This document shows positions 8,207 to 14,378 of a DNA stretch of 64,000 nt, piece by piece. This DNA comes from an uncultured Microbacteriaceae bacterium. Lineage in GTDB: Bacteria; Actinomycetota; Actinomycetes; Actinomycetales; Microbacteriaceae. How positions within the stretch are numbered: position 1 is the first letter of the stretch; the number at the start of each line of letters is the position of its first letter. The notes under the pieces were generated by a model. That model saw only the letters and a list, made by a program, of their open reading frames with translations, made no database searches and was not told the DNA's origin. A program made the translations under genes and the position numbers. The stretch lies in assembly GCA_934661165.1 (NCBI GenBank), contig CAKUJB010000001.1:1-64000 (forward strand), in the 5' to 3' direction.

Positions 8207-9015
8207 GCCACGTCCCCGCTCGATCCGTACCCGAGGATTTTGCTCCCGGTCGCGGACGCCGTCTCGGCCTCTCCCCAGGCCGCAATCTTGCTGGTCGGGG
8301 GTACGGTCGTCGTTCCGGGGGCAGCAGGGCTGACTGTGGCGGCCAGTACGGCTCCGACGAAGCCGAGCGCCTTCGACCGAGGCTGGGCCGGAGCACTCCC
8401 CGGAGACAGTGTCGACGCCTGAGTGTGCATCTGAAAGCGAAGCTTGGATATCCGACGCTGGGGTCGAGGAGCAGAAAGGTCCAGCAGGCGTCTGTGTATC
8501 CGTGCTGTGTTATTCACGATCTTGGAGGAGCTGCTCATCGCAGAGTTGCCCGTGCGAGCCTTAGACGCAGCTTGTTTCCGGACAACCGCATTGCCGATGT
8601 AGGTCGAGCGACTCAGGCCGTAGCCGTACAGCCTCTGGTTGCGTCCGGTGACGACACCTGCCGTCCAGCTCCGACTTGAGCCGCTCCCTGATCGGAACCT
8701 GCTGCCCATCCTGTTGACGACTTTGTTCCCGATGTCCTGGGCCCGGGACTTCGAGTAGCCCTTCGCCTGGTACTGACCGGCGATCTTGCCGGCCACGAAC
8801 GACCGAGTGTTTGCCGAGTAGGAAGCGCCCGAGGTTCTTCCAACTGAGGTGCCGTGGCTCGAAGACGAGATCCGGCCGGACCCCCTCTTGCTCCGTCCCG
8901 AAGAACTCCCGCCGCTGTAGCTCGACCGCGACGAGTTCGAGCCGAACCTGCCCCGGCCGTAGCTAGATCTTCCGCCCCCATAGCTACGACCGCCTCCCCC
9001 ACCAGACCTGGCCAT
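8203..9015 (-). CDS. RGG/Ser-rich low-complexity protein, function unknown
   Basis: 270 residues, first gene of the island operon. Residues 1-65 are almost only Gly, Ser, Arg and Tyr (GGGGGRSYGGGRSSYGRG at the start), like RGG boxes of RNA-binding proteins. A more ordered stretch follows (residues about 70-105: FVAGKIAGQYQAKGYSKSRA and on to NRMGSRF), then more Ser/Arg-rich sequence and a Pro/Thr/Ala-rich tail. I recognise no family. The ATG at 9015 has AGGGGG 5 nt upstream; a GTG at 9018 is in frame. RNA binding or condensate formation is speculative. Its GGGRSYG repeat also occurs in the kinase of the same operon. Confidence 0.6.
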   Translation of the reverse strand: MARSGGGGGRSYGGGRSSYGRGRFGSNSSRSSYSGGSSSGRSKRGSGRISSSSHGTSVGRTSGASYSANTRSFVAGKIAGQYQAKGYSKSRAQDIGNKVVNRMGSRFRSGSGSSRSWTAGVVTGRNQRLYGYGLSRSTYIGNAVVRKQAASKARTGNSAMSSSSKIVNNTARIHRRLLDLSAPRPQRRISKLRFQMHTQASTLSPGSAPAQPRSKALGFVGAVLAATVSPAAPGTTTVPPTSKIAAWGEAETASATGSKILGYGSSGDVA

Positions 9016-9042
9016 CACACCCCCTGATCGAACGTGCTCTTC

Positions 9043-9048
9043 AGTCTA
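9043..9048 (-). promoter_or_regulatory. candidate -10 element of the island operon
   Basis: TAGACT on the minus strand, 27 nt before the ATG at 9015. It would give a short leader holding the AGGGGG ribosome site. No convincing -35 is visible. Confidence 0.35.
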
Positions 9049-9090
9049 TTGGTGGGCGTAGACATCGGAGCTTGCCGGGCGACCAGCGAC

Positions 9091-9218
9091 CTGTCGAGGA
9101 TCACGCTCGAAGAGCTGCGGCACACGCACGCGACCCTGCTGCGGGCACTCCAGGAGCACCTCAAGGTGGTGGAGGAGCGCCTTGGTCACCCAGTATCACC
9201 ACCAAGATGAATATCTAG
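9091..9218 (+). pseudogene. 3' remnant of a tyrosine integrase
   Basis: The frame from 9091 reads ITLEELRHTHATLL...EHLKVVEERLGH, matching the box II RxxH and LGH region of phage-type tyrosine recombinases, and stops at 9208-9210. After the GH at 9187-9189 the expected continuation (SITTKMNI) is found in a shifted frame from 9192, consistent with loss of one base. A TAG at 9216-9218 then stands exactly where the catalytic tyrosine codon should be. The N-terminal and central parts are missing. It reads toward the tRNA-Leu attachment site, as expected for the island's own integrase. Confidence 0.8.
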
Positions 9219-9361
9219 AGGTAGGTCGCACCGACAGTGCAGAAGCAGCCTGCCAGCTGCCTCGTCGCACTCGTCGCCAGCGGATAAAGTCCCGCGTCCG
9301 AGACCGAATCCGTCCATGAGCGGAGCGTTGCGCAAACCGACGAGCGCATGAAACCGAAATC

Positions 9362-9397
9362 GCTCCTGATCTAGGACCGAAATCCCAGATCAGGAGC
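9362..9397 (-). terminator. element-borne hairpin downstream of tRNA-Leu
   Basis: A perfect 11-bp stem (9362-9372 with 9387-9397, 14-nt loop) lying 13 bp after the tRNA 3' end in the direction of tRNA transcription. It replaces the original hairpin at 2970-3014, which the insertion moved 6.4 kb away. The 392 bp from 9019 to 9410 otherwise holds only the operon promoter region and the integrase remnant. Confidence 0.6.
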
Positions 9398-9402
9398 CAT
9401 TC

Positions 9403-9431
9403 CACCACTGTGCGCGAGGGGGGACTTGAAC
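9403..9431. repeat. right attachment repeat (3' end of intact tRNA-Leu)
   Basis: 29 bp identical to 3015-3043. It overlaps the last 21 bp of the tRNA gene (9411-9431), so integration kept the tRNA intact. Confidence 0.85.
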
Positions 9432-9493
9432 CCCCACGCCCTTTCGGGCACTAGCACCTCAAGCTAGCGCGTCTGCCATTCCGCCACCCGCGC
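9411..9493 (-). tRNA. tRNA-Leu (anticodon GAG)
   Basis: 83 nt, with the long variable arm of a class II tRNA. The acceptor stem GCGCGGG pairs with CUCGCGC (one G-U), the anticodon stem CTAGC/GCTAG holds the loop TTGAGGT, giving anticodon GAG. A variable arm (GTGCCCGAAAGGGCGT) and the T-arm GGGGGTTCAAGTCCCCC follow. CCA is not encoded. It is the integration site of the island: its 3' 21 bp are duplicated at 3015-3043. Confidence 0.95.
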
Positions 9494-9533
9494 GCAGGCT
9501 CCGTTGTGGGGAGCACGAGGATCAATGCTAGCA

Positions 9534-10214
9534 CTACGCGGCGCTCGCCTGCGCCGTCACGAGGATCGGCGAATGATCGCTGCGACCCCGCCGGAGCGTC
9601 TGCACGTCGAGCACCTCGATGCCGCTCGCCGTGACGAAATCGAAGTGGCCCTTGACGATCTTCATAGCCTGGTACGTCCGCTTGTCGCTGAGCGTCAGGT
9701 CGATGCCGCTCCGGCCGAGACGCGCGCCGAGCCGGTTGTGGAACAGCGGGTAGTTGTAGTCGCCGACCATGAGCACGGGCGCTCCCCTGCCGAGCTGCGA
9801 GAGGCGATCGTGGGCGGTCTGGATCTGCAGCCGGCGCAGCGCCGAGCGCGCGGTCGGCGGTGCCGCGTGGAACGAGGCGATGACGAGCTCCCGGCGGGTG
9901 TCCCGCTCCCGCACATGCACGCCGACGAGCCGCTCCCGGGTGCGGTCGAAGACGGCGTCGTGGAGCGACTTTTTGAGCTCGAATGTCGCGCTCCGGAGCT
10001 GCTCGAACCGCTCGTCGCGCACATAGACGGCGAGGGCGAGCGTGTTGCGTCCGGTGTGCTCGGCGAGCCGCAGTCCGCCGATGCGCGCGGGCAGGCCGAC
10101 CCGATACGCCTCCTGGACGCAAAGCGCGTCGAGGTCGGGCTCGTTCGCGACGAGCCCGGCGAGTTCCTCTTCGGCGCGGCTGTGGTAGAGGTTGTAGCTG
10201 ATCACCCGGATCAC
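9534..10214 (-). CDS. endonuclease/exonuclease/phosphatase (EEP) family protein
   Basis: 226 residues with the EEP catalytic set: N in ISYNLYH near the start, E in LCVQEAYR (residue about 35), a His in ASFHAAPPT, DYN in VLMVGDYNYP, and terminal RGRSDHSPI. The family hydrolyses phosphodiester or phosphoester bonds in DNA, RNA, phosphoinositides or lipids; substrate not deducible. No signal peptide. The GTG start is preceded by TACTCT and 7 nt, so it is probably leaderless. It is divergent from the glutathione peroxidase gene over a short shared region. Confidence 0.85.
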   Translation of the reverse strand: MIRVISYNLYHSRAEEELAGLVANEPDLDALCVQEAYRVGLPARIGGLRLAEHTGRNTLALAVYVRDERFEQLRSATFELKKSLHDAVFDRTRERLVGVHVRERDTRRELVIASFHAAPPTARSALRRLQIQTAHDRLSQLGRGAPVLMVGDYNYPLFHNRLGARLGRSGIDLTLSDKRTYQAMKIVKGHFDFVTASGIEVLDVQTLRRGRSDHSPILVTAQASAA

Positions 10215-10221
10215 GTGCGGC

Positions 10222-10264
10222 AGAGTACTGCGTTCATGTTGCGGTCATGTGACACGCGTACTGT
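10222..10264. promoter_or_regulatory. divergent leaderless promoters (EEP protein and glutathione peroxidase)
   Basis: TACTCT on the minus strand (10222-10227) ends 7 nt before the GTG at 10214. TACTGT on the plus strand (10259-10264) ends 7 nt before the ATG at 10272. Neither gene has a Shine-Dalgarno. Confidence 0.45.
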
Positions 10265-10271
10265 GCCGGGT

Positions 10272-10760
10272 ATGCAGGACCTGCTCTCGACCCCTGTCAC
10301 GACGATCACCGGCGAGTCGACGACGCTCGAGGAGCACGCCGACAAGGTGCTCCTCATCGTCAACGTCGCCTCGCGCTGCGGCAACACCCCGCAGTACGAA
10401 GCGCTCGAGGCGCTGCAGCGCCGCTATCAGGAGCGAGGCTTCACCGTGCTCGGGTTCCCCTGCAACCAGTTCATGGGCCAGGAGCCCGGCAGCAACGAGA
10501 AGATCCTCGACTACTGCACGACGACCTGGGGCGTGACATTCCCGATGTACGCGAAGCTCAAGGTGAACGGGCCCCGCGTCCACCCGCTCTACGAGCGGCT
10601 GCGGACCGTGCCCGACGCCGCCGGCGCGGCGGGACGCGTCGAGTGGAACTTCGAGAAGTTTCTCGTCACCCCCGACGGCGAGGTCCATCGGTTCCGCCCG
10701 GGCGTGCTGCCGGAGGACCCGGCCATCGTCGGCCTCATCGAGCAGCACCTTCCCAGCTGA
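10272..10760 (+). CDS. glutathione peroxidase-family thiol peroxidase
   Basis: 162 residues. The peroxidatic cysteine is C36 in NVASRCGNT (Cys, not selenocysteine), and the second family motif FPCNQFMGQEPG carries a further Cys. The WNFEKFLV tryptophan/asparagine motif completes the active site. In organisms without glutathione such enzymes usually work with thioredoxin to reduce peroxides. The gene starts leaderless, and its stop is 1 bp before the ATG of the histidine phosphatase, so the two form one unit. Confidence 0.9.
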   Translation: MQDLLSTPVTTITGESTTLEEHADKVLLIVNVASRCGNTPQYEALEALQRRYQERGFTVLGFPCNQFMGQEPGSNEKILDYCTTTWGVTFPMYAKLKVNGPRVHPLYERLRTVPDAAGAAGRVEWNFEKFLVTPDGEVHRFRPGVLPEDPAIVGLIEQHLPS

Positions 10761-10761
10761 C

Positions 10762-11454
10762 ATGCGACTCACGCTCATCCGCCACGGCCAGACCCCGTCG
10801 AATGTCCGCGGCCTCCTCGACACCGGCGCTCCGGGCCCCGGACTCACCGAGCTCGGCGGTCAGCAGGCCGCCTCGCTCCCGACACGGCTCGCCGGCACGA
10901 CCATCGACGCGGTCTACGTCAGCACGCTCATTCGGACGCATCACACCGCGGCGCCCTTCGCGGCGACTCGCGCCGTCGACCGGGTCGAGCTCCCCGGCGT
11001 CCACGAGGTCGAGGCGGGCTCCCTCGAGATGCTCGGGGACCAGGACTCGGTGCGGCGCTACATGGAGACCGCTTTCAGCTGGGGCCTCGGCGACCTCGAC
11101 ACCGCGATGCCGGGCGGACCGAACGGGCACGACTTCTTCGGCCGCTTTGACGCCGACATCGAGCGCGTCGTGAACGAATCGACCCATCCCGTCGTCTTCA
11201 GCCACGGCGCCGCGATCCGCATCTGGGTCGCGGCTCGGGCGAGGAACATCGCGCCGGAGTTCACGGCCCACCACCACCTCCCGAACGCCGGCGTCGTCGA
11301 GCTCGAGGGCTCGCCGTCGGCGGGCTGGCGACTGCTGAGCTGGCCGGAGGCGGAGGTGCCGGCGGACGACGACGACCCGGTCGACGTCGAGCTCGACATC
11401 GTCGACGGCGAACCGACCGTCGATGGCGGGCGGAGCATCGGCGCCCCGGCCTGA
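10762..11454 (+). CDS. histidine phosphatase (phosphoglycerate mutase-like)
   Basis: 230 residues. The catalytic RHG is at residues 7-9 (LIRHGQT), the second Arg at YVSTLIRTHHTA, the acid at VEAGSLEML, and the second histidine at VFSHGAAIR. Superfamily members hydrolyse phosphoesters such as phosphosugars or nucleotide phosphates; this sequence does not look like a glycolytic dPGM. The C-terminal 40 residues are acidic and low-complexity. It is translated right after the peroxidase gene. Confidence 0.85.
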   Translation: MRLTLIRHGQTPSNVRGLLDTGAPGPGLTELGGQQAASLPTRLAGTTIDAVYVSTLIRTHHTAAPFAATRAVDRVELPGVHEVEAGSLEMLGDQDSVRRYMETAFSWGLGDLDTAMPGGPNGHDFFGRFDADIERVVNESTHPVVFSHGAAIRIWVAARARNIAPEFTAHHHLPNAGVVELEGSPSAGWRLLSWPEAEVPADDDDPVDVELDIVDGEPTVDGGRSIGAPA

Positions 11455-11509
11455 ATCCGGTCGGTCGCCGGGATCGAGGCGAGCCGCGCATTCCTCTAAG
11501 AACGCGATC

Positions 11510-11515
11510 TAGACT
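11510..11515 (+). promoter_or_regulatory. -10 element of a leaderless promoter (GNAT gene)
   Basis: TAGACT ends 6 nt before the ATG at 11522; no Shine-Dalgarno is present. Confidence 0.5.
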
Positions 11516-11521
11516 TCCCGC

Positions 11522-11800
11522 ATGAGCCGCACGCTGACGAATGCTGCCGACGCCGGACGCTATGAGCTCCGGGAGGACGGCGAGCTCATCGCCTCCGCCG
11601 AGTACACGGTCAGCGGTGACTCGGTCGCCATCACGCGCGTGTTCACGCGGCCGACGCACCGCGGCCAGGGCATCGCCGCCGACATCACGGAGTTCGCGGT
11701 CGACCAGATCGTCGCGGACGGCCGCAAGGTCGTCCCGGTGTGCTGGTACGCGGCGGGCTGGTTCGAGCGGCACCCCGAGCGCGCCGACGCCCTCGCCTGA
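11522..11800 (+). CDS. small GNAT N-acetyltransferase (YidJ/Gcn5-type)
   Basis: 92 residues, one short GNAT domain: a beta-hairpin (YELREDGELIASAEYTVSG), then the acetyl-CoA loop (RPTHRGQGIAADI) and a C-terminal helix and strand ending WFERHPERADALA. Length and arrangement match the minimal Gcn5-related N-acetyltransferases. Substrate unknown. Its stop and the stop of the opposing gene meet in the centre of a 14-bp palindrome (11794-11807). Confidence 0.85.
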   Translation: MSRTLTNAADAGRYELREDGELIASAEYTVSGDSVAITRVFTRPTHRGQGIAADITEFAVDQIVADGRKVVPVCWYAAGWFERHPERADALA

Positions 11801-12280
11801 TCAGGCGAACCAGGCGGGGTTGAGCACGAGCCGGGGCCGGCGACCCGCCGCCTCGAGGATCGCGGCGACCGCCGAGCGCACGGGCTGATTGGCGACGGCC
11901 ACGAGCTCGAGGTGGTCGGGGTCAGAGCCGCTGCCGACGAGGACGACGAGCTCGGCGCCCCGCTCGGCGCCGCGGGCGTCGTCCCATCGGATCGGGTCGA
12001 AGGCGCCCCCCTCGCCGAGCTCGGCCCGCCACCCGGACTCGTCGGTGAGCGGTCCGGCGGACAGCAGGTCCTCGAGTCGATCGCGGTGGACGACGAGATA
12101 GCGGCGGGACGAGGTCGTGCGCACCGCGAGTCCGTGGCTCGGCTTGCCGGGACGACTCGTCGGGGCGACCGCAGTCCGTGTGCGCGGCGCGGCCCGCCGG
12201 GGCGCCGGCTCCGGGGCGCGGCGCGGGGCGCAGACGTCGCACGCGCCCGCCTCGAGGCCGTGGATGCATTCCGTGCTCAC
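11801..12280 (-). CDS. conserved hypothetical with N-terminal Cys/His motif
   Basis: 159 residues from the GTG at 12280. The start STECIHGLEAGACDVC (C-x-H and C-x2-C) looks like a small zinc knuckle. A Pro/Arg/Thr-rich linker (residues about 20-60) follows, then a folded domain (RYLVVHRDRLEDLLSAGPLT to the end). A similar N-terminus precedes DarT-like domains in other Microbacteriaceae; whether this domain is related I cannot tell. An ATG at 12298 would overlap dinB by 14 bp. GTG is 4 bp after the dinB stop, so the two are cotranscribed. Confidence 0.55.
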   Translation of the reverse strand: MSTECIHGLEAGACDVCAPRRAPEPAPRRAAPRTRTAVAPTSRPGKPSHGLAVRTTSSRRYLVVHRDRLEDLLSAGPLTDESGWRAELGEGGAFDPIRWDDARGAERGAELVVLVGSGSDPDHLELVAVANQPVRSAVAAILEAAGRRPRLVLNPAWFA

Positions 12281-12284
12281 GGCT

Positions 12285-13520
12285 CTATTGTCCGTCATCC
12301 TCGCCGGGCAGCAGCCGTGCGGGCCGCAGCGCCTCCCGACCGAATCGGGCACGCGCGGCGTCGACCGCCGCGTCCGCATCCGCCCACGGGTCCTCGTCCT
12401 CCCAGAGCACGGGGGCGCCGGCGGCCGACTCGAGCCGCTCCGCGCGCACGCCGATGAGCCGGATGCGCTGCGGCAGGACGCCGCCGTGGTCGCGCAGCGC
12501 AGTGTACAGGCCGAGCGCGGCGTCGTGGATGTCGCGTCCGCCCGAGGCGGCCCGCTCGAGCGTCGTCGAGCGCGTGACGATGCTGAGGTCCGCCCACCGC
12601 ACCTTGAGGCTCACCCCGCGCGCCCTCGTGCCCGCTCGCCGGAGGCGGGCCGCGACGTCGTCCGCGAGGCCGAGGAGCTCCCGCCGCAGGACGACGTCGT
12701 CGTCGACGTCGGTCACGAAGGTCCGCTCCCGGCCGATCGACTTCTCCGGCCGCTCGGTGAGGACCGGTCGCGGGTCGCAGCCGTTCGCGAGCTCATGGAG
12801 TCGCGTCGCGAGCGCGGTGCCGAGCGCGCGCTCGAGCGAGGCGACCGGCGTGTCCGCGAGGTCGCCGATCGTCGAGATCGCCCGCGCCCGGAGCAGCTCC
12901 GCGGTCCGACCGCCGACGCCCCAGAGCGCGCCGACCGGCATGGGTCGGAGGAATGCGAGGGTCGCCTCAACCGGCACGACGAGCAGCCCGTCGGGCTTGG
13001 CCCGCGACGAGGCCAGCTTCGCGACGAACTTCGTCCCCGCCGCGCCGACGGAGCACACGAGCCCCGTCGCCTCGCGGACGCGTTCGCGCAGCAGCGTCGC
13101 GGCGACCTTCGGGCTGCCGATCGCGAGTCGCGCGCCGCTCACGTCGAGGAACCCCTCGTCGATCCCGACCTCCTCGACGAGCGGCGTGATCGTCCGGCAG
13201 ACCTCGAAGAACACGCGGGACCAGTGCCGGTACCGGTCGAAGTGCGGCTCGACGACGACCGCGGTCGGGCAGCGCCGGAGCGCGGTCGCCATCGGCATGG
13301 CCGAGTTCACGCCGAATGCGCGGGCCTCGTACGTCGCCGCCGTCACGACCGACCGCGGCGAGCGATGGCCGACGATGACTGGCCGCCCGCGCAGCTCCGG
13401 GCGGTCGAGGAGTTCGACGGAGGCGAAGAACGCATCGAGGTCGGCATGGAGCACGACGGCGCCGCGGTCGTCGGCGTCCGGGGCGCTGACGAGCCGGTCG
13501 CTGCCGTCCTGCTTGCTCAT
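12285..13520 (-). CDS. dinB: DNA polymerase IV (Y family)
   Basis: 411 residues. Error-prone translesion polymerase. Palm motifs: HADLDAFFASVELL (metal aspartates near residue 18) and VEEVGIDEGFLDVSG near residue 115. The steric and finger region has TAATYEARAFGV. An HhH region (GVGGRTAELLRARAISTIGDLADTP) and the little finger (RTFVTDVDDDVVLRRELLGLADDV) follow. No beta-clamp peptide was clearly identified. The ATG has TATGGC 6 nt upstream. No LexA-type palindrome lies in the 20-bp space to the divergent SGNH gene. Confidence 0.92.
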   Translation of the reverse strand: MSKQDGSDRLVSAPDADDRGAVVLHADLDAFFASVELLDRPELRGRPVIVGHRSPRSVVTAATYEARAFGVNSAMPMATALRRCPTAVVVEPHFDRYRHWSRVFFEVCRTITPLVEEVGIDEGFLDVSGARLAIGSPKVAATLLRERVREATGLVCSVGAAGTKFVAKLASSRAKPDGLLVVPVEATLAFLRPMPVGALWGVGGRTAELLRARAISTIGDLADTPVASLERALGTALATRLHELANGCDPRPVLTERPEKSIGRERTFVTDVDDDVVLRRELLGLADDVAARLRRAGTRARGVSLKVRWADLSIVTRSTTLERAASGGRDIHDAALGLYTALRDHGGVLPQRIRLIGVRAERLESAAGAPVLWEDEDPWADADAAVDAARARFGREALRPARLLPGEDDGQ

Positions 13521-13526
13521 CCCAGC

Positions 13527-13534
13527 GCCATACT
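13527..13534. promoter_or_regulatory. overlapping divergent -10 elements (dinB / SGNH hydrolase)
   Basis: Only 20 bp separate the two start codons. TATGGC on the minus strand (13527-13532) ends 6 nt before dinB. CATACT on the plus strand (13529-13534) ends 6 nt before the hydrolase ATG. The two hexamers share four base pairs. Confidence 0.45.
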
Positions 13535-13540
13535 AGAGAC

Positions 13541-14314
13541 ATGCCGGCGCAGCACCCGTGGTCCCGCTATGTCGCGATCGGCGACTCGTTCGCGGAGGGC
13601 ATCGGCGATCCCGAGCCCGAGGCCCAGGGCGGCTACCGCGGCTGGGCCGATCGTGTCGCGGAGGTGCTCAGCGCGCAGCACCCCGACTTCGCGTACGCGA
13701 ACCTCGCCGTGCGGGGCAAGCTGCTGCGGGGCATCCGCGAGGAGCAGGCGGAGGCGGCGCTCGCGCTGCAGCCGGATCTCATCATCGTCTCGGCAGGCGG
13801 CAACGACATCCTGCGGCCCGGGACCGACCCCGACGAGGTCGCGGGGCGTCTCGATGAGCTGCTCGGCCTGCTCGGCCGCGACGGCGCGACGATCGCGATC
13901 TTCACGGGCCCCGACATCGGGATGCGGCCGGTGATGCGGGCGATCCGCGGCAAGGTCGCGATCTTCAACCAGCACGTCTACGCGATCGCGCGGCGGCACG
14001 ACGCGATCGTCATCGATCTCTGGGCCCTGCGGGAGCTCGCCGACGCGCGCATGTGGTCCGACGACCGGCTGCACTTCTCACCGCTCGGTCATCACACGAT
14101 CGCGATCCACGTCCTCGAGTCGCTCGGCGTCGCGCACGACCTCGAGCCGATGGCGCCGCCGCCGCTGCCGCCGCAGTCCTGGCGTCAGGCGCGGGTCGGA
14201 GACCTGGTGTGGGCGCGCGAGCACCTCATGCCGTGGGTGGTGCGCCGACTCCGCGGCCGTTCCTCCGGCGACGGTCGTCCACCGAAGCGGCCGGAGCTGC
14301 ACCCGCTGCGCTGA
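13541..14314 (+). CDS. SGNH/GDSL-type hydrolase
   Basis: 257 residues. Block I is AIGDSFAEGIGD (catalytic Ser at about residue 16), the Gly block is in NLAVRGKLL, block III is SAGGNDILRPG and block V is DRLHFSPLGHH with the catalytic Asp and His. Family members are esterases or lipases acting on acyl or acetyl groups. There is no signal peptide. The C-terminal 40 residues are basic. Probably leaderless. Confidence 0.88.
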   Translation: MPAQHPWSRYVAIGDSFAEGIGDPEPEAQGGYRGWADRVAEVLSAQHPDFAYANLAVRGKLLRGIREEQAEAALALQPDLIIVSAGGNDILRPGTDPDEVAGRLDELLGLLGRDGATIAIFTGPDIGMRPVMRAIRGKVAIFNQHVYAIARRHDAIVIDLWALRELADARMWSDDRLHFSPLGHHTIAIHVLESLGVAHDLEPMAPPPLPPQSWRQARVGDLVWAREHLMPWVVRRLRGRSSGDGRPPKRPELHPLR

Positions 14315-14366
14315 GCCGGCCGCGGGCCCGCGCGAGTCGCGAAACATGCTCGCAACGGAGGCGATC

Positions 14367-14372
14367 TACGCT
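14367..14372 (+). promoter_or_regulatory. -10 element of a leaderless promoter (sirtuin)
   Basis: TACGCT ends 6 nt before the ATG at 14379, which supports this start over the in-frame ATG at 14346. Confidence 0.45.
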
Positions 14373-14378
14373 GACGGC

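Larger units (their letters stand above)
3015..9431. mobile_element. tRNA-Leu-integrated genomic island carrying a kinase/phosphatase/VWA/PIN operon
   Basis: About 6.4 kb between two perfect 29-bp direct repeats, one being the 3' end of an intact tRNA-Leu(GAG). Near the right end is the decayed 3' end of a tyrosine integrase reading toward the tRNA. The genes inside are visibly less GC-rich than the flanks and use A/T-ending codons freely. Six minus-strand genes fill almost the whole element. No intact integrase, excisionase, transfer or replication gene is present, so the island is probably fixed, or movable only in trans. Confidence 0.85.

Noticed and set aside
11794..11807. 14-bp palindrome at the GNAT/hypothetical convergent stops
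   Set aside because: Two TGA stops meet tail to tail and create it; the inverted sequence has no loop to form a good hairpin.
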